A stretch of 6,378 nt of DNA, taken from assembly GCF_937875265.1 (NCBI RefSeq), contig NZ_CALLXM010000136.1:1-6378 (forward strand), read 5' to 3'. Positions 6,025 to 6,378 of this stretch are shown here, piece after piece. The notes beneath the pieces were generated by a model. It saw nothing but the letters and a program-made list of their open reading frames with translations. It had not been told where the DNA came from and ran no database searches. This DNA comes from an uncultured Acetobacter sp. (GTDB lineage: Bacteria; Pseudomonadota; Alphaproteobacteria; Acetobacterales; Acetobacteraceae). Position 1 is the first letter of the stretch, and each line of letters starts with the position of its first letter. The position numbers and the translations under genes were made by a program.

Positions 6025-6028
6025 TGTT

Positions 6029-6378
6029 ATGCAGTCGTCCTCTGAAAAAACCAGTTGGTTTCCCATCATGCTTCGTCTGGACGAAGCCCGTGTTCTTGTT
6101 ATTGGCGGCGGCAATATCGCTGCCAATAAAGTGCGCCTTCTTGTGCCTACCGGTGCACGCATTGAACTCCTCTCCCCCACCCTCTGCCCGGAATTGCAGC
6201 AGCTGGCGGATGAGGATGTTCTGACGCATGTGCCCGGCCTGGTGTCTGAAGAGGACGTACGTGCCCGCCTGCCCGGCTGCCGCTTAGTCTACATTGCCAC
6301 CAATGACACCACGCTGAACCGCAGCCTTGCTGCCCTGTGCCAGCAGCAGAACGTGCCGGTCTGCGCGGTGGATGACCC
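6029..6378 (+). CDS. cysG: Precorrin-2 dehydrogenase/sirohydrochlorin ferrochelatase, CysG N-terminal domain (cut by the window edge)
   Basis: About 116 codons are visible; the rest lies beyond the right edge. The product starts MQSSSEKTSWFPIMLRLDEA and continues into the NAD-binding motif VLVIGGGNIAANK (residues 22-34), typical of the Met8p/CysG N-terminal family. Further family landmarks are VPTGARIELLSP, the strand LVYIATNDTTLNRSLAALC and NVPVCAVDDP, where the family usually has a VNVVDDP-like sequence. The enzyme oxidises precorrin-2 to sirohydrochlorin with NAD+ and usually inserts iron to give siroheme, the cofactor of sulfite and nitrite reductases; it is cytoplasmic. Whether the full gene is a trifunctional CysG with a C-terminal methyltransferase, or a short Met8/YlnF-like protein, cannot be decided here. 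Start ATG 6029 is chosen because AGAGGA precedes it and the N-terminus length suits the family; in-frame ATGs at 5978 and 5969 would add 17 or 20 residues. Confidence 0.92.
   Translation, partial: MQSSSEKTSWFPIMLRLDEARVLVIGGGNIAANKVRLLVPTGARIELLSPTLCPELQQLADEDVLTHVPGLVSEEDVRARLPGCRLVYIATNDTTLNRSLAALCQQQNVPVCAVDD

Larger units (their letters stand above)
5841..6028. other. Divergent intergenic spacer between the ABC exporter gene and cysG
   Basis: These 188 bases separate two outward-reading genes and should carry both promoters. They contain an A/T-rich palindrome of six A, GC and six T (5954-5967), then a perfect 16-base GC-rich palindrome (5996-6011), then the cysG ribosome binding site. 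I could not assign a convincing -35/-10 pair on either strand. Both adjoining reading frames remain open into the spacer (exporter to 5936, cysG leftward past 5969), so part of it could be coding if earlier starts are used. Confidence 0.55.

Noticed and set aside
5894..6229. A 111-codon minus-strand frame overlapping the exporter-cysG spacer
   Set aside because: It covers the conserved start of cysG in antisense, has no domain, and its promoter-side position explains its openness.
1..6378. A mobile element, toxin-antitoxin pair, CRISPR array or RNA gene
   Set aside because: I saw no transposase or integrase motifs, no repeated spacer units, no tRNA-like or rRNA sequence, and no terminal repeats or composition break.

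Overview
The window is an ordinary chromosomal segment of a Gram-negative bacterium, most likely an alphaproteobacterium. Acetobacteraceae such as Acetobacter or Gluconobacter are my best guess. That rests on the general look of the proteins, a moderately GC-rich composition and a complete minCDE set, not on any marker gene, so it is inference. I see no IS element, phage gene, CRISPR array, tRNA or rRNA. Coding density is high and all recognisable genes look intact, apart from the two cut by the window edges.

Left arm, minus strand (1-1051): a glutathione S-transferase gene is followed, 5 bases after its stop, by a flavoprotein of the HI0933/YhiN/BaiN type. The flavoprotein starts at a GTG codon and runs off the left edge. 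The two probably form one transcription unit. A 177-base spacer (1052-1228) separates this unit from the divergent min operon.

Centre, plus strand (1229-3268): minC, minD and minE form the complete Min division-site system. MinD is the membrane-bound ATPase, MinC the FtsZ inhibitor it recruits, and MinE the topological factor that drives MinD off the membrane. minC appears to start at TTG. A 143-base gap precedes minD, which has a strong ribosome binding site. minD and minE overlap by ATGA. A strong stem-loop flanked by an A-run and a T-run ends the operon and can also serve the convergent genes on the other strand.

Right arm, minus strand (3290-5840): a half-size ABC exporter (membrane domain fused to ATPase) is followed by a GntR-family FCD-domain regulator that overlaps it by 14 bases. 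They are probably co-transcribed, and the regulator may control the exporter in response to a small ligand.

Right edge, plus strand (6029-6378): the N-terminal part of a CysG-type precorrin-2 dehydrogenase/ferrochelatase (siroheme synthesis), divergent from the exporter. The 188-base spacer holds a perfect 16-base palindrome just upstream of the cysG ribosome binding site, the clearest unexplained regulatory candidate in the window.

I found no convincing new biological system. The items most worth checking are the palindrome before cysG, the degenerate metal site in the GntR regulator, the TTG start of minC and the minC-minD spacer.
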